A DNA stretch of 62,434 nucleotides, from contig CP051244.1 in the NCBI GenBank assembly GCA_017795045.1, positions 810,317 through 872,750 on the forward strand, in the 5' to 3' direction. The translations under genes were made by a program, and so were the position numbers. Position 1 is the first letter of the stretch. Each line of letters begins with the position of its first letter. Shown here piece by piece: positions 45,358-54,295 of this stretch. This DNA is from Allomuricauda sp. GTDB lineage: Bacteria > Bacteroidota > Bacteroidia > Flavobacteriales > Flavobacteriaceae. The notes beneath the pieces were generated by a model that saw only the letters and a program-made list of their open reading frames with translations, made no database searches and was not told where the DNA came from.

Positions 45358-46712
45358 ATTTTCCGGCCGGTCAGCTTATCATGGATGTGCACCGCTGCAC
45401 TATCCGATAGACTGGCCACAAAACAGCTGGTGTCCAATAAAATCTTATATACAGAGGCATCCGTATTTCTGTAATTTTCAGGCAAGCTCTTGATCAATAA
45501 CCCATCATAATTGTTGGCACGGTCTTCCTTTTTTCGTATCAAGGCCGTAGTATACATGTCCAACAGGTCCGCAATGATCCGATATCCTGCCAATTCCTTA
45601 TCGATCACATGGGCGGATTGGTAGATTTTTTCAACACTCAACTTTAGGATATCATCTATTTGTGCTTTGTACTTCCCCTTGTCCAAAAGTGCAGCGCCAA
45701 AATCCCCCTTTAAAATGGTTTCCTCGTTGTTCACAAAGACTTCGACGGCATCGCTGATCAAGGTGTTTATGGTCAAGGCCCTCAAATAACTCAACCGGTC
45801 ACTGGAGCTGGTCATGGCCCCATACTTTTTGGTGTTGATGTTGTCCTTCACCAACTTGATCAAATATTCCAACGCATATTCCTCTGAAATCAAACCCAAA
45901 TTGATACCATCCTCAAAATCAATGATGGTATAGCAGATGTCATCCGCCGCCTCCACCAGATAGGTCAAAGGGTGACGGTAATAGCCCATTTCCGAATTAT
46001 GGGGATTGGGAACCAGCCCAATTTCGTTCACCACTTCCATGAAAAAATCCTTTTCGGATTGAAAAAATCCAAATTTCTTGTCCGCTATATGTCGAGAGGG
46101 CTTTTTGGGCAAAGAAGCTTTGGGATACTTCATAAAAGCTCCCAAGGTGGCATAACTGAGTCGCAACCCACCCGGCACACCGTCCCTGGATTCAGTCAAC
46201 AGTTTAAATCCATTGGCGTTCCCTTCAAAATCAATCAGGTCTTGGTATTCCACCTCGGAAAGAACCTCCTTGTATTTCTTCCCATTTCCCTGTGCAAAAT
46301 AATTTCCAATGGCCTTTTCCCCGCTATGCCCAAAAGGAGGATTTCCTATATCATGGGCCAAGGCCGCCGCGGCAACAATAGCACCAAAATCATTAAACTG
46401 ATACCCATGCACTTCCGATAGAAACGGATATTTGGAGAGGATCTTCTGTCCTGCTATTCGTCCCAGACTTCTCCCCACCACAGAAACCTCCAAACTATGG
46501 GTAAGCCTTGTATGCACAAAGTCTTTGTTGGAACCTACACTAATGGGCATGGGAACCACTTGGGTCTTGTCCTGAAGACTTCGGAATGCCGAGGAGAAAA
46601 TAATGCGGTCGTAATCCACTTCGAACCCTAAACGGGTCTCGTTTTGCTCTTTTCGCAATCGTTTATGGGTATCGCCATGGCGCCGCAGTGAAAGTAATTG
46701 TTCCCAGTTCAT
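45354..46712 (-). CDS. dgt: dGTP triphosphohydrolase (HD domain)
   Basis: Hydrolyses dGTP, or dNTPs in general, to the nucleoside and triphosphate. It has the HD-domain metal motif HDIGNPPFGHSGE, the N-terminal SSAFRSLQDKTQVVPM and RLTHSLEVSVVGRSLG, and YLVEAADDICYTIIDFEDG further on. The frame continues up to 46760, but MNWEQLLSLRRHGD at 46712 is the family-type start and gives 452 residues. Confidence 0.93.
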   Translation of the reverse strand: MNWEQLLSLRRHGDTHKRLRKEQNETRLGFEVDYDRIIFSSAFRSLQDKTQVVPMPISVGSNKDFVHTRLTHSLEVSVVGRSLGRIAGQKILSKYPFLSEVHGYQFNDFGAIVAAAALAHDIGNPPFGHSGEKAIGNYFAQGNGKKYKEVLSEVEYQDLIDFEGNANGFKLLTESRDGVPGGLRLSYATLGAFMKYPKASLPKKPSRHIADKKFGFFQSEKDFFMEVVNEIGLVPNPHNSEMGYYRHPLTYLVEAADDICYTIIDFEDGINLGLISEEYALEYLIKLVKDNINTKKYGAMTSSSDRLSYLRALTINTLISDAVEVFVNNEETILKGDFGAALLDKGKYKAQIDDILKLSVEKIYQSAHVIDKELAGYRIIADLLDMYTTALIRKKEDRANNYDGLLIKSLPENYRNTDASVYKILLDTSCFVASLSDSAAVHIHDKLTGRKI

Positions 46713-46922
46713 ATAGGTGCAATATACGCTGAACCTTGGGTACGTTCCAAGAAAAACCATTCTCCTTAATGAAACCCTCTGGCTTATAAAAGTTTAATGA
46801 TTCCTTAATTTTTACATTACACTAAGGACATCCCATTAGGGCATTTTTGTCAGATTACAGCATTACAATTAAGGTTTTCGTTACGGATATTAGTTTTTGT
46901 CGACTATTCTTCGAAATCCTAG

Positions 46923-46952
46923 GGCTACCTTTTCAATAAGGTAGCCTTTTTT
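46923..46952 (+). terminator. Terminator-like hairpin in the leader region of the porin gene
   Basis: GGCTACCTT, a 6-base loop, AAGGTAGCC, then a run of Ts: a textbook intrinsic terminator on the plus strand. No plus-strand gene precedes it, since dgt is on the other strand. It would end either a small RNA, antisense transcripts, or a regulated leader of the downstream porin gene. Confidence 0.65.
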
Positions 46953-46980
46953 ATTCACCTCCTATCTTTAATATAACATA

Positions 46981-47002
46981 CAGAAAACATTAACTTAACA
47001 TT
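46981..47002 (+). promoter_or_regulatory. Putative Pho-box-like repeat before the porin gene
   Basis: Two 11-base units, CAGAAAACATT and AACTTAACATT, share their ends (7 of 11 positions). The second is close to the units before the PiT gene (AACCTTAACAT, AACTTAATCAT). The 11-bp phase is that of PhoB sites. It lies about 40 bases before the start codon. Confidence 0.35.
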
Positions 47003-47040
47003 AGGTACGGTTCTTTGCAGCGACAAAAACTAGTACTGTA

Positions 47041-48255
47041 ATGAATATCAAAAAGTTAGCCCTTTTAGGGTCTTTCTTTATTTTCCTATGCACCTATTTT
47101 TCCCACTCACAAGATTTAAGTTCATCAACTTTTGGTAAAGGAGTATTGAACATTGTTGGCAAGGATAGCACTTGGAGCTCCAAAGTTGGGGCAAGAATGC
47201 AACTTCTGGCCATTGCCAATTGGGAAAATAGTGAAACCGATGGTTTACAAAACCCGGAACAGAATTTCTTGGTGCGTAGGGCCAGATTAAAATTTGATGG
47301 GTTTGTATACACGCCCAAGCTGCGATATAAAATTGAATTGGGGCTCTCCAACCGCGATATTTCAGGAGGCTCCCAATTTACGGGAAACACGCCCAGATAT
47401 ATCTTTGATGCCGTAGTGAAATGGAACTTTTATGAGAATTTTGAACTGTGGTTTGGACAGACCAAACTTCCCGGGAACATAGAACGTGTTATCTCTTCCG
47501 GAGACCTCCAACAAGTAGATCGCTCCTTGCTCAATTCTAAGTTCAACATTGATCGGGATATGGGGTTCCAACTAAGGCATCATTTCAACTTGGGAAAACT
47601 GGCTTTGATCAGGGAAAAGTTCGCCTTCTCCCAAGGGGAGGGGAGAAATGTTACCGCAGGCAACCTTGGAGGACATCAGTATACCTCCCGTCTGGAATTC
47701 CTTCCTTTTGGAAAATTCCAATCCAAAGGTGATTATAAAGGGGCCGATCTGGCACGGGAAGAAACCCCTAAATTGATGGTAGGTGCTACATACGACCTCA
47801 ACAAAGATGCCGTAAAGACCCGGAGCAACATGGGTACATACATGTTCACCGATACCAGTTTCCATGAAACGGATATCTCCACTTTCTTTCTTGATTTTAT
47901 GTTCAAGTACAAAGGATTCTCCCTCATGGGGGAATATGCCCACCGTGATGCAGATGACCCCATTGCCAAAAATTTGGATGGTACCGAAACCGGGGACGTT
48001 GTACAAATTGGAAACGGATTGAACCTTCAAACTGGATATCTCCTTAAAAAGGACTGGGAACTATCCGCTAGGTTTACCAACATAAAATTAGACGAAAACG
48101 TTACCGGAAAAAATCCGGCGAAACAGTATACACTCGGGCTTTCAAAATATATTGTAGGCCATAAACTAAAACTGCAAACTGATCTTAGCTATCTAACTGT
48201 TGATCAAGGAACTGATGAGTTAATGTTCCGGTTACAGTTGGATGTTCACCTGTAA
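47041..48255 (+). CDS. Phosphate-selective porin O/P family protein
   Basis: 404-residue outer-membrane barrel with a signal peptide (YFSHSQ). Typical OprO/OprP elements are SKVGARMQLLAIANWENSE, NFLVRRARLKFDGFVYTPKLRYKIELGLSNRD, WFGQTKLPGNIERV and FNIDRDMGFQLRHHF. It ends in alternating strands with LQLDVHL. The next gene encodes a PiT phosphate permease, which supports a role in phosphate or polyphosphate uptake across the outer membrane. Confidence 0.9.
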   Translation: MNIKKLALLGSFFIFLCTYFSHSQDLSSSTFGKGVLNIVGKDSTWSSKVGARMQLLAIANWENSETDGLQNPEQNFLVRRARLKFDGFVYTPKLRYKIELGLSNRDISGGSQFTGNTPRYIFDAVVKWNFYENFELWFGQTKLPGNIERVISSGDLQQVDRSLLNSKFNIDRDMGFQLRHHFNLGKLALIREKFAFSQGEGRNVTAGNLGGHQYTSRLEFLPFGKFQSKGDYKGADLAREETPKLMVGATYDLNKDAVKTRSNMGTYMFTDTSFHETDISTFFLDFMFKYKGFSLMGEYAHRDADDPIAKNLDGTETGDVVQIGNGLNLQTGYLLKKDWELSARFTNIKLDENVTGKNPAKQYTLGLSKYIVGHKLKLQTDLSYLTVDQGTDELMFRLQLDVHL

Positions 48256-48260
48256 AAGAT

Positions 48261-48282
48261 AACCTTAACATAACTTAATCAT
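48261..48282 (+). promoter_or_regulatory. Putative Pho-box-like repeat before the PiT gene
   Basis: AACCTTAACAT followed directly by AACTTAATCAT: 8 of 11 positions identical. A -7-like GATATTTG (48296-48303) lies about 28 bases downstream, so the repeat covers the -33 region, the usual place for PhoB-type activation. Confidence 0.4.
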
Positions 48283-48331
48283 AGGGCATTCTCTAGATAT
48301 TTGAAAAATTTTTTGGACTTTTAATTACACT

Positions 48332-50626
48332 ATGGATAGTATTTACTTTTTGATTATGGTCGCCTTGGCGGCCTTGGCCATAGCCGACCTTGTAGTTGGT
48401 GTCAGCAATGATGCGGTAAACTTTCTTAATTCGGCCATTGGTTCCAAGGCAATTTCCTTTAGGACCATTATGATCGTGGCCAGTATAGGTATTGCCTGTG
48501 GCGCTATTTTTTCCAGTGGTCTAATGGAGGTGGCCCGAAAGGGTATTTTTAACCCCGGTCAATTCTATTTTGATGAAATCATGTTCATTTTTATGGCTGT
48601 GATGATCACTGATATTCTGCTTCTTGACTTTTTCAACACCCTGGGCATGCCCACTTCCACTACCGTATCCATAGTCTTCAACCTTTTGGGGGCGGCGGTT
48701 GCCATGGCCTTGATCAAAATAGGGGCGCAAAATGGGAATTTCTCGGATGTGATCAACTACATCAATACGGATAAGGCCATTGAAATTATTATAGGCATCC
48801 TTTCGTCCGTTGTCATTGCATTTTCCATTGGAGCTTTTGTACAATGGGTATCCAGGCTTTTACTGTCCTATGATTTTCAGAAAAAACCCAAATGGACCGG
48901 AGCTATTTTTGGGGGTATCGCGCTTTCCGCGATCACCTATTTTATCTTGATAAAAGGAATCAAAGGAACTCCCTTTGCCGACCAAACCTATGGTTTTATC
49001 AACGGCATGACCATCAAGGATTTTTTAGAGACCCAAGTGTATGGGGTCGTAGTGGTGAACTTCATGATCTGGGCCCTTATTTCCTACGTGCTCATCATGT
49101 TTGCCAATACCAATATCTATAAGTTGATCATTGGTGTTGGAACTTTTGCATTGGCATTGGCCTTTGCCGGAAACGACCTTGTCAATTTCATTGGAGTACC
49201 TATTGCTGCTTGGCAATCCTATGAAGCTTGGGTGGTTTCTGGAACCCCTGCTTCCGAATTTAGCATGGAAATCCTTGCTACAAAAGTGGAAACCCCTACG
49301 CTGCTTTTGTTCATATCCGGAATGATCATGGTGGCCACCCTTTGGTTTTCCAAAAAAGCACGTTATGTTGCCGATACGGAAATCAATCTCTCACGTGAAG
49401 GCGAGGCCAAGGAACGGTTTCAACCCAATTATTTGTCCAGAAGCCTTGTACGGTACTCCATTGCCGTATCTGAATGGATAACTTCCATAGTCCCTCCTTC
49501 AGTACAGGGCGCCATCGACAAAAGATTCAAAAAACCTGTAATCAACCTATCAAAGGATAAAGTGTTGCACTTACCTGCTTTTGATATGATCAGGGCATCG
49601 GTTAACCTGATGGTGGCAGGTATCCTGATTTCAGTGGCCACTTCCTATAAACTCCCCCTTTCCACCACCTATGTAACCTTTATGGTAGCTATGGGAACCT
49701 CTTTGGCCGATAGGGCCTGGGGTGCTGAAAGTGCCGTATACAGGGTAGCCGGGGTTCTTAATGTTATTGCCGGATGGTTCAGTACTGCCATTATAGCGTT
49801 CATTGCCGCAGGGACCATTCTAACGCTAATCAGTTTTGGTAAAGGTGCCGCGATTGCCATTCTTTTGTTTGCAGCAGTGCTTCTTTTGGTAAGAAACTAT
49901 ATCTCCTATAACAAGAAAACCAAGGAAATCAAGGTTGAAGACCGTTTGAGAAGAGCTGAAAGCAGCTCCATACAAGGTGTAATAGAGGAAAGTGCCGCCA
50001 ACATTGCCAACGCCGTTAAGCGTAGTAACAGAATCTACTCCAACTCCATCAATGGATTGGCCAAGCAGGACTTGAACTTCTTAAAGAAGAACAAAAAGCA
50101 GAGCAGCAAACTTTCTTCCGAGATTGAGGATCTCCGTGAACACACCTTCTACTTTATCAAGAACCTTGAGGAAGCCCATATTGGCGCTAGTAACTTTTAC
50201 ATCAATGCGATGGGCCATTTGACCGATATGTCCCAGTCCCTTGAATACATTGGAAAAGTGAGCTTTAACCATGTGTACAACAACCATAAAAAATTAAAAT
50301 ACAACCAGATAAAGGAGCTCAAGGAAATCGACCAGAAACTACAGGAGATTTTTGACAGGACCCAAGAAACCTTCGAAAAGAAATCCTTTGACAAAATCGA
50401 CGCCATCCTGAATTCCAAGCAAGAACTGTATGATCTGGTATTGCAAAAAATTGATCGTCAGGTCTCAAGGACCCGAACCGAGGAGTCCAGTCCAAAAAAT
50501 ACGACTCTGTATTTCTCCCTATTGTTGGAGACACGGGACCTAATGACCGCCATGATGGATCTTTTGGAGCAGTATTATCAAGAATACGACAGTTCCGTTC
50601 CTCCTGCCAAGATCGAACAGGAGTAG
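48332..50626 (+). CDS. PiT family inorganic phosphate transporter with PhoU-like C-terminal domain
   Basis: 764 residues. The membrane part shows both PiT signature halves: GVSNDAVNFLNSAIGSKAIS near the N-terminus and FAGNDLVNFIGVPIAAWQS, with LGMPTSTTVSIVFNLLGAA and KLPLSTTYVTFMVAMGTS. After about residue 540 comes a 200-residue helical, charged tail (SIQGVIEESAANIANAVKRSNRIY..., FYIKNLEEAHIGASNFY) resembling DUF47/PhoU proteins, here fused to the permease. The tail may gate or sense phosphate. It is preceded by the porin gene and a shared repeat. Confidence 0.92.
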   Translation: MDSIYFLIMVALAALAIADLVVGVSNDAVNFLNSAIGSKAISFRTIMIVASIGIACGAIFSSGLMEVARKGIFNPGQFYFDEIMFIFMAVMITDILLLDFFNTLGMPTSTTVSIVFNLLGAAVAMALIKIGAQNGNFSDVINYINTDKAIEIIIGILSSVVIAFSIGAFVQWVSRLLLSYDFQKKPKWTGAIFGGIALSAITYFILIKGIKGTPFADQTYGFINGMTIKDFLETQVYGVVVVNFMIWALISYVLIMFANTNIYKLIIGVGTFALALAFAGNDLVNFIGVPIAAWQSYEAWVVSGTPASEFSMEILATKVETPTLLLFISGMIMVATLWFSKKARYVADTEINLSREGEAKERFQPNYLSRSLVRYSIAVSEWITSIVPPSVQGAIDKRFKKPVINLSKDKVLHLPAFDMIRASVNLMVAGILISVATSYKLPLSTTYVTFMVAMGTSLADRAWGAESAVYRVAGVLNVIAGWFSTAIIAFIAAGTILTLISFGKGAAIAILLFAAVLLLVRNYISYNKKTKEIKVEDRLRRAESSSIQGVIEESAANIANAVKRSNRIYSNSINGLAKQDLNFLKKNKKQSSKLSSEIEDLREHTFYFIKNLEEAHIGASNFYINAMGHLTDMSQSLEYIGKVSFNHVYNNHKKLKYNQIKELKEIDQKLQEIFDRTQETFEKKSFDKIDAILNSKQELYDLVLQKIDRQVSRTRTEESSPKNTTLYFSLLLETRDLMTAMMDLLEQYYQEYDSSVPPAKIEQE

Positions 50627-50655
50627 TAAGTAACAATATCATTGCATAAAGTACT

Positions 50656-50685
50656 ATCTTGTACCTAAAATTTTAGGTACAAGAT
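50656..50685. promoter_or_regulatory. 30-bp perfect palindrome over a start codon
   Basis: ATCTTGTACCTAAAA (50656-50670) is followed without a gap by its exact reverse complement (50671-50685). The ATG of the next gene begins at 50684 inside the right arm. No T-run follows. It may be an operator, or an mRNA hairpin that hides the start codon. Confidence 0.6.
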
Positions 50686-51409
50686 GGTCAAATATGCGTT
50701 TTTCACCTTCCTATTTACATGCGTAACGGTCCATGTTGGCAATTCCCAAAAACTGCCAACGGCCGAAAAAGTACTTGAAAAGGCCATTGCCTTCCATGAC
50801 CCCGATGACAACTGGAGCTATTTTGATGCCTCTTTTAAGGTGATTATGGAGTCCCCCAATGCACCGAAGCGTACCAGTACCATAAAAGCCGATTTTGTCA
50901 ACCAAGAATTTGTGTTGGAGGTGGAGCAGGATGGCAACGTCTTTTCCTATGACATGAGCAAGAGCAATTGCTCAATAACCCTAAATGGCAACAAAGAGTT
51001 TTCAAAAGCAGATGCAGAGAAACTTAGGCTATCCTGTGAACGGGGCAGGACCATGAAAAATTACTACACCTATCTGTATGGGCTTCCCATGAAGCTAAAA
51101 GACCCTGGGACACTATTGGATGGAAAAGTGGAGGTAAAAACCTTTAAGGGCAAGGAATATCTTGTCTTAAAAGTTCGATATGATGAAAAAGTAGGCAGCG
51201 ATACCTGGTATTTCTATTTTGACCCGAAGACCTATGCCATGGAAGTGTACCAATTTTACCATGATGAAAGCAAAAATGACGGGGAATACATCCTTTTGGA
51301 AGGGTTGGAAGAAATCAACGGGATACAAATGCCCAAGACACGGGCTTGGTATTTAAACAAGGATGACAAATATCTAGGAACGGATATTCTTTCCAAAGAC
51401 TTACCCTAG
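50684..51409 (+). CDS. Periplasmic DUF6503-like (LolA-type fold) protein
   Basis: 241 residues with a signal peptide (HVGNSQ). The remainder resembles the LolA/LolB-like lipoprotein-carrier fold: VLEKAIAFHDPDDNWSYFDASFKVIMES, then strands, then VKTFKGKEYLVLKVRYDEKVGSDTWYFYFDPKTYAMEVYQFYHDE. It belongs, I think, to the family called DUF6503 in Bacteroidetes. The start codon lies within a 30-bp palindrome. It ends 6 bases from the convergent nadD gene. Confidence 0.78.
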   Translation: MVKYAFFTFLFTCVTVHVGNSQKLPTAEKVLEKAIAFHDPDDNWSYFDASFKVIMESPNAPKRTSTIKADFVNQEFVLEVEQDGNVFSYDMSKSNCSITLNGNKEFSKADAEKLRLSCERGRTMKNYYTYLYGLPMKLKDPGTLLDGKVEVKTFKGKEYLVLKVRYDEKVGSDTWYFYFDPKTYAMEVYQFYHDESKNDGEYILLEGLEEINGIQMPKTRAWYLNKDDKYLGTDILSKDLP

Positions 51410-51415
51410 GTTCTC

Positions 51416-52000
51416 CTAACGATAAAAGTTCATCTCGTCCATATATTTCCAGACGACATCGGGAAGTAATGGTCTTATATTTTTCCCATTTTTATGTTCC
51501 CTACGGATAAAAGTGGATGAAATTTCCATGATGGGGGCAGCCACCCGCACCACCTTGGGATGGTCCTTGAACTGCAGCTCCACCTCCCCTTCCGAAACGC
51601 GAGGATAGACATATAAGGAATACTGTTCCAAAATGGTTTCGTAGTTTTTCCATTTATGGAAACTTTTCAGGTTGTCCTCTCCCATGATCAGGGAAAACTG
51701 ATGGTCTTCCCCATATCTTTCATCCAAATGCACCAAAGTGTTCACGGTATAGTTGGGCTGAGGCAGGTCAAACTCAATCTTGCTGGGTTTCAACTTGGGG
51801 TATTCCTGTACTGCCTCATATACCATTTGATACCGATGGTGGTCATCCAAAAGCGATTGCTTGGTCTTGAACGGACTTTGCGGGGTGATTACAAACCAAA
51901 CCTCATTCAGATCGGAAAACTCCACCAGATGGTTGGCAATGACCAAATGACCTATATGAATGGGGTTGAATGTTCCAAAGAAGAGCCCTACCTTCTTCAT
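51416..52000 (-). CDS. nadD: Nicotinate-nucleotide adenylyltransferase
   Basis: NAD biosynthesis enzyme joining nicotinate mononucleotide and ATP. Nucleotidyltransferase motifs are GLFFGTFNPIHIGHL at the N-terminus and SSTFIRR near the C-terminus, with the family's TPQSPFKTKQSL substrate loop. 194 residues is usual. It lies 3 bases after gmk in a yicC-gmk-nadD operon. Confidence 0.95.
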   Translation of the reverse strand: MKKVGLFFGTFNPIHIGHLVIANHLVEFSDLNEVWFVITPQSPFKTKQSLLDDHHRYQMVYEAVQEYPKLKPSKIEFDLPQPNYTVNTLVHLDERYGEDHQFSLIMGEDNLKSFHKWKNYETILEQYSLYVYPRVSEGEVELQFKDHPKVVRVAAPIMEISSTFIRREHKNGKNIRPLLPDVVWKYMDEMNFYR

Positions 52001-52003
52001 AAG

Positions 52004-52603
52004 CTATTCCTCTTTTGCATCTGGAATCTTGGCCCCAACATATTCGGCAACCAATTCATGGGCTTCTTTAAGGGCCGTATCCAAATCATAGTTCTTGATG
52101 ATACGGTCAAACTGGGGAGCTGTAGCCAATTCAACCGAGGCCTTGGCCACCCGCATATTGATCTTATCCTCACTTTCCGTGCTACGCTTTTTAAGGCGAA
52201 TCTTGAGCTCGTCCACACTGGGCGGCTTCACAAAAACGGCCAAAGTCTGTTCGGGGAATTTCTTTTTGATACGGAGCCCCCCGACCACATCAATGTCAAA
52301 AATGACATTCTTACCTTCTGCCCATAAGCGTTCCACCTCACTCTTTAAAGTGCCATAAAAATTATCGCGATATACTTCTTCCCATTCCAAGAAGTCATCT
52401 TCCTTGATATGTCTCTTGAACTCGGAAATGGACATGAAATAATAATTTATCCCATGTTTTTCCTTGCCCCTGCGTGGTCTGGAGGTGGCCGAAACGGAAA
52501 AGGCCAAGTTCAGTTCGGGCTGATCCAACAAGTACTTTACAATCGTTGTTTTCCCACTTCCCGATGGAGCCGAAAAAATAATGAGTTTCCCTCCTTGCGT
52601 CAT
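52004..52603 (-). CDS. gmk: Guanylate kinase
   Basis: Phosphorylates GMP to GDP. It has P-loop SAPSGSGKTT at the N-terminus, the GMP-binding stretch SATSRPRRGKEKHGINYYF, and the lid and C-terminal DLDTALKEAHELV. 199 residues is typical. The start overlaps the yicC stop by 4 bases. Confidence 0.96.
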   Translation of the reverse strand: MTQGGKLIIFSAPSGSGKTTIVKYLLDQPELNLAFSVSATSRPRRGKEKHGINYYFMSISEFKRHIKEDDFLEWEEVYRDNFYGTLKSEVERLWAEGKNVIFDIDVVGGLRIKKKFPEQTLAVFVKPPSVDELKIRLKKRSTESEDKINMRVAKASVELATAPQFDRIIKNYDLDTALKEAHELVAEYVGAKIPDAKEE

Positions 52604-53457
52604 AATACATTCAGCATTTGTTCCTTGATTTTTTCCAGTTCATCCTTCATCTGCACCACCACTTGTTGCATAGGGGCATAATTGGCCTTGGAGCCAATGG
52701 TATTGATCTCCCTTCCTATTTCTTGGGAAATGAATCCCAGTTTCTTGCCATTGGAATCGTCGGAGTTCAAGGTGGTTTCAAAATAATTCAAATGGTTGTC
52801 CAGACGCACCTTTTCCTCAGTAATGTCATATTTCTCCAAATAGTAGATGAGCTCCTGTTCAAAACGGTTCTCATCCACTTCCACTTGTAGATCCGATACG
52901 GCTCGTTCCAAACGCTCACGCACGCTGGCCAAACGTTCAGGGTCAAGGGATTTCACCTTATCCAACAAGGCTTTCAAGTTGGCCAAACGTTCCACAAAAT
53001 CTTTTTCCAAAACCTTGCCTTCCTCATTTCTGAATTCGATTATTTTGGACAGGGCCTGGTCAAGGGCTTCCTTGATGGCTTTGTACTCTTCAACATCAAT
53101 GTCGTTCTTGTCCGTTTTCAGGGTGTCCGGCATACGCAAGGCCAGTTCCAAGAGCTTTAAATCGTCACCCTGGGCAATCGCTGACAACTGTTCCATATAA
53201 TTCCTGACCACCCCTTGGTTAACTTCGGCAGTGGTTTCTTCCCCGGTAATTTCAACGTAAAGGCTTAAATCAACCTTTCCCCTGATCAGGACATCGGCTA
53301 TCATCTTTCTGAACTCCAGCTCTTTTTCCCGAAAGGTTTGGGGAATCCTAGCGTTGATATCCAAATTTTTACTGTTGAGCGATTTAAGCTCTACCGTAAT
53401 TTTTTTTGATGGAAGCTGTACAACATGCTTTCCAAAGCCGGTCATGGATTGAATCAT
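52600..53457 (-). CDS. YicC/YloC family endoribonuclease
   Basis: 285 residues with the family's N-terminal MIQSMTGFGK and C-terminal EIGREINTIGSKANYAPMQQVVVQMKDELEKIKEQMLNVL. YicC proteins have been reported as ring-shaped endoribonucleases that promote decay of certain small RNAs. It is first in the yicC-gmk-nadD operon, an order common in Bacteroidetes. Confidence 0.94.
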   Translation of the reverse strand: MIQSMTGFGKHVVQLPSKKITVELKSLNSKNLDINARIPQTFREKELEFRKMIADVLIRGKVDLSLYVEITGEETTAEVNQGVVRNYMEQLSAIAQGDDLKLLELALRMPDTLKTDKNDIDVEEYKAIKEALDQALSKIIEFRNEEGKVLEKDFVERLANLKALLDKVKSLDPERLASVRERLERAVSDLQVEVDENRFEQELIYYLEKYDITEEKVRLDNHLNYFETTLNSDDSNGKKLGFISQEIGREINTIGSKANYAPMQQVVVQMKDELEKIKEQMLNVL

Positions 53458-53476
53458 ATGAAACGATAAATTTTGC

Positions 53477-53484
53477 CAAAGGTA
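53477..53484 (-). promoter_or_regulatory. -7 promoter box of yicC
   Basis: Minus-strand TACCTTTG matches TAnnTTTG, 19 bases before the ATG at 53457. It separates this operon from the DUF1080 genes upstream on the same strand. The -33 element is weak. Confidence 0.45.
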
Positions 53485-53538
53485 ACCAAAATAGGTATTG
53501 GCCCTTTAACTACTAATTGTTGAAGATAGAGGGTGACT

Positions 53539-54294
53539 TTAGTCCAGCTCCCTTACCCAAATGTTCCTATAGCTTACCCTACTATTGTCTTGGTGGTCCT
53601 GCAACATCAATGGTCCCTTTCCATGTGGCGGGTTCTTGGGCCACCCAATGTACGGTGTGGTTCCCTTGATCTCTACATGATCTTGGATCAACACCCCATT
53701 TTGGATTACGGTGAGTGTCCCTGATTTGGTTTTTTGCCCTTTTTCAAACTCCGGGGCATGGTAGATGATATCGTAGGTATTCCACTCCCCTGTTGGCACG
53801 GAGGCCATGGCCAAGGGCACATGCTGCTTATACACCGACCCCACCTGACCGTTCACGTAGGTATCATTGTTGTTGTTGTCCAGCACCTGTACTTCATACA
53901 AACCCGATAAAAAGATACCACTATTGGCACGGCTTTGTCCTTTTCCATTTACTTGGGAAGGAGACTTCCATTCAATGTGCAATTGGATGCTCCCATAATT
54001 CTGTTGGGTCTGGATATTGCCTGTTTTGTCCTTTACGGTCATGCTCCCATCCTTGTTCAGCGTCCATTTTGCAGTAGTGCTATCCGTGGTGCTGATCCAT
54101 CCGTTTAAACTGGAGCCATCAAAAAGAACAATGGCATCACTGGGTGGTGCACCATTACTTCCCGGCACCACTTTTGGAGGAACGGGTTCATAAACCTCGG
54201 TGGCTTCTGGTTGGGTGGGTTCTTTCTCTTGACCGAAGGCAAAAGCCCCAGTTAAGACGCACAGGGCCAAAAGGGCATTCTTGCTTGTCATCAT
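53539..54294 (-). CDS. DUF1080 (3-keto-disaccharide hydrolase family) secreted protein
   Basis: 251 residues with a signal peptide (GAFAFGQ), a Pro/Glu-rich linker and one DUF1080 jelly-roll: IVLFDGSSLNGWIS, QLHIEWKSPS, ANSGIFLSGLYEVQVLDN, PPHGKGPLMLQDHQDNSRVSYRNIWVREL. Members of this family have been linked to hydrolysis of 3-keto-glycosides. It sits 1 base after a second DUF1080 gene in an operon with a TIM-barrel isomerase. Confidence 0.88.
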   Translation of the reverse strand: MMTSKNALLALCVLTGAFAFGQEKEPTQPEATEVYEPVPPKVVPGSNGAPPSDAIVLFDGSSLNGWISTTDSTTAKWTLNKDGSMTVKDKTGNIQTQQNYGSIQLHIEWKSPSQVNGKGQSRANSGIFLSGLYEVQVLDNNNNDTYVNGQVGSVYKQHVPLAMASVPTGEWNTYDIIYHAPEFEKGQKTKSGTLTVIQNGVLIQDHVEIKGTTPYIGWPKNPPHGKGPLMLQDHQDNSRVSYRNIWVRELD

Positions 54295-54295
54295 A

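Larger units (their letters stand above)
46713..47040. other. Intergenic region between dgt and the phosphate porin gene
   Basis: No convincing gene in 328 bases. It contains a terminator-like hairpin (46923-46952) and 11-bp-phased repeats (46981-47002) described separately. Divergent promoters are expected here, but no clean TAnnTTTG box was found for the porin gene. Confidence 0.6.
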
